This document shows, in pieces, positions 63,533 to 64,000 of a stretch of DNA of 64,000 bases. The notes beneath the pieces were generated by a model. That model had not been told where the DNA came from, ran no database searches, and worked only from the letters and a program-made list of their open reading frames with translations. Numbering within the stretch: position 1 is the first letter of the stretch; the number at the start of each line of letters is the position of its first letter. A program made the translations under genes and the position numbers. The DNA comes from Nymphaea colorata (lineage: Eukaryota; Streptophyta; Magnoliopsida; Nymphaeales; Nymphaeaceae): positions 10,055,503-10,119,502 of the forward strand of contig NC_045143.1 in assembly GCF_008831285.2 (NCBI RefSeq), read 5' to 3'.

Positions 63533-64000
63533 GTGAGACACCCGGCCTCCCTGCTTTCATTCCCTCCCTTCTCTATTTCTTAATTGTTTCATGTTGCGTG
63601 TTTGCCTTCATGGTGGAGAGAGTCTTGTTTTGTCTTCACCGGCGAGCCGACGACGCCATTGCAGGTGTTGAGTGAGAACGACTGATTTTGACATTGGCCT
63701 CCTTTTCTAGTTTTTTATTATTTTCCGTTTCAGGGCCCTCTTTTGGGTGCCGTCCCAGATACAGGCCTCAATCTTGTTTGCTTTTTTGAAACAACTTTCA
63801 AAAACATTTTGCCATTTAGTTTCTATTAAACATGGTCAAACATAAAATTTAATTTCGTCGACCATATTAGTGAGTGAACAGTGAATATAATGTCATTATT
63901 TTCCGATTTTTTGGCAATAATTTTTTTTTAAAGTGAATTAATAATTGAATAAATACATGTTTTTCAGGAAGTAACGTTGGCAGTTTGATTTTTGTAAAAT
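63533..64000 (+). other. Start of intron 2 of the CYP90D-like gene
   Basis: Begins GTGAGA in phase after the codons for DETKT. The expected next exon (VAFxVL...) is not present before the window ends. The only strong acceptor-like site (TTGCAG at about 63659-63664) is followed by a stop after two codons in the required frame. Confidence 0.7.

Noticed and set aside
63659-63690. Exon 3 of the CYP90D-like gene after the TTGCAG site
   Set aside because: In the required phase it hits a stop after two codons and does not match the expected VAFxVL start.

Overview
This window looks like nuclear DNA of a flowering plant. Four spliced genes have plant-type products, one of them a brassinosteroid-family P450. 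CT-rich leaders sit before ATGs, introns are long and AT-rich, and Ty1/copia, LINE, hAT-like, Mutator-like and probable SINE sequences fill most of the rest. The sequence alone does not place the species within the angiosperms. I saw no prokaryotic operon, CRISPR array, rRNA gene or canonical tRNA gene.

Layout. (1) 1-2728 (minus strand): 5' LTR, primer binding site and an uninterrupted gag-pol of a young-looking Ty1/copia element that runs off the left edge. (2) 2931-11544 (minus): a FOLT1-type folate carrier gene. Ten exons are resolved to the base, and the last exon is missing from the window because the copia element lies in the intron after exon 10. Intron 3 holds a 1.5-kb Mutator-like element with a perfect 10-bp target-site duplication. 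(3) 16816-20672 (minus): a complete six-exon UBC16/17/18-type E2 gene. (4) about 20.7-47.1 kb: a repeat-rich, gene-free block. It holds two hAT-like MITEs, a probable SINE pair, a decayed minus-strand copia element (about 29.1-33.3 kb), a decayed plus-strand copia element (about 38.8-42.9 kb), a large inverted repeat, a tandem duplication, and a pair of direct repeats on either side of the second copia. (5) 47121-51010 (plus): a complete three-exon MiaB/CDK5RAP1-type methylthiotransferase gene. (6) 51.0-60.5 kb: intergenic, with a LINE 3' end near 55.7 kb. (7) 60689-64000 (plus): the first two exons of a CYP90D-like P450, cut by the right edge.

The four genes are unrelated housekeeping or hormone functions (organellar folate import, ubiquitin conjugation, tRNA A37 methylthiolation, brassinosteroid oxidation). 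Nothing suggests they work as a unit. The most notable content is the nesting of transposons in and around the genes, especially FOLT1. I found no convincing undescribed system. Exon borders were read by hand from splice signals, reading phase and remembered family alignments; no database search or transcript data was available.
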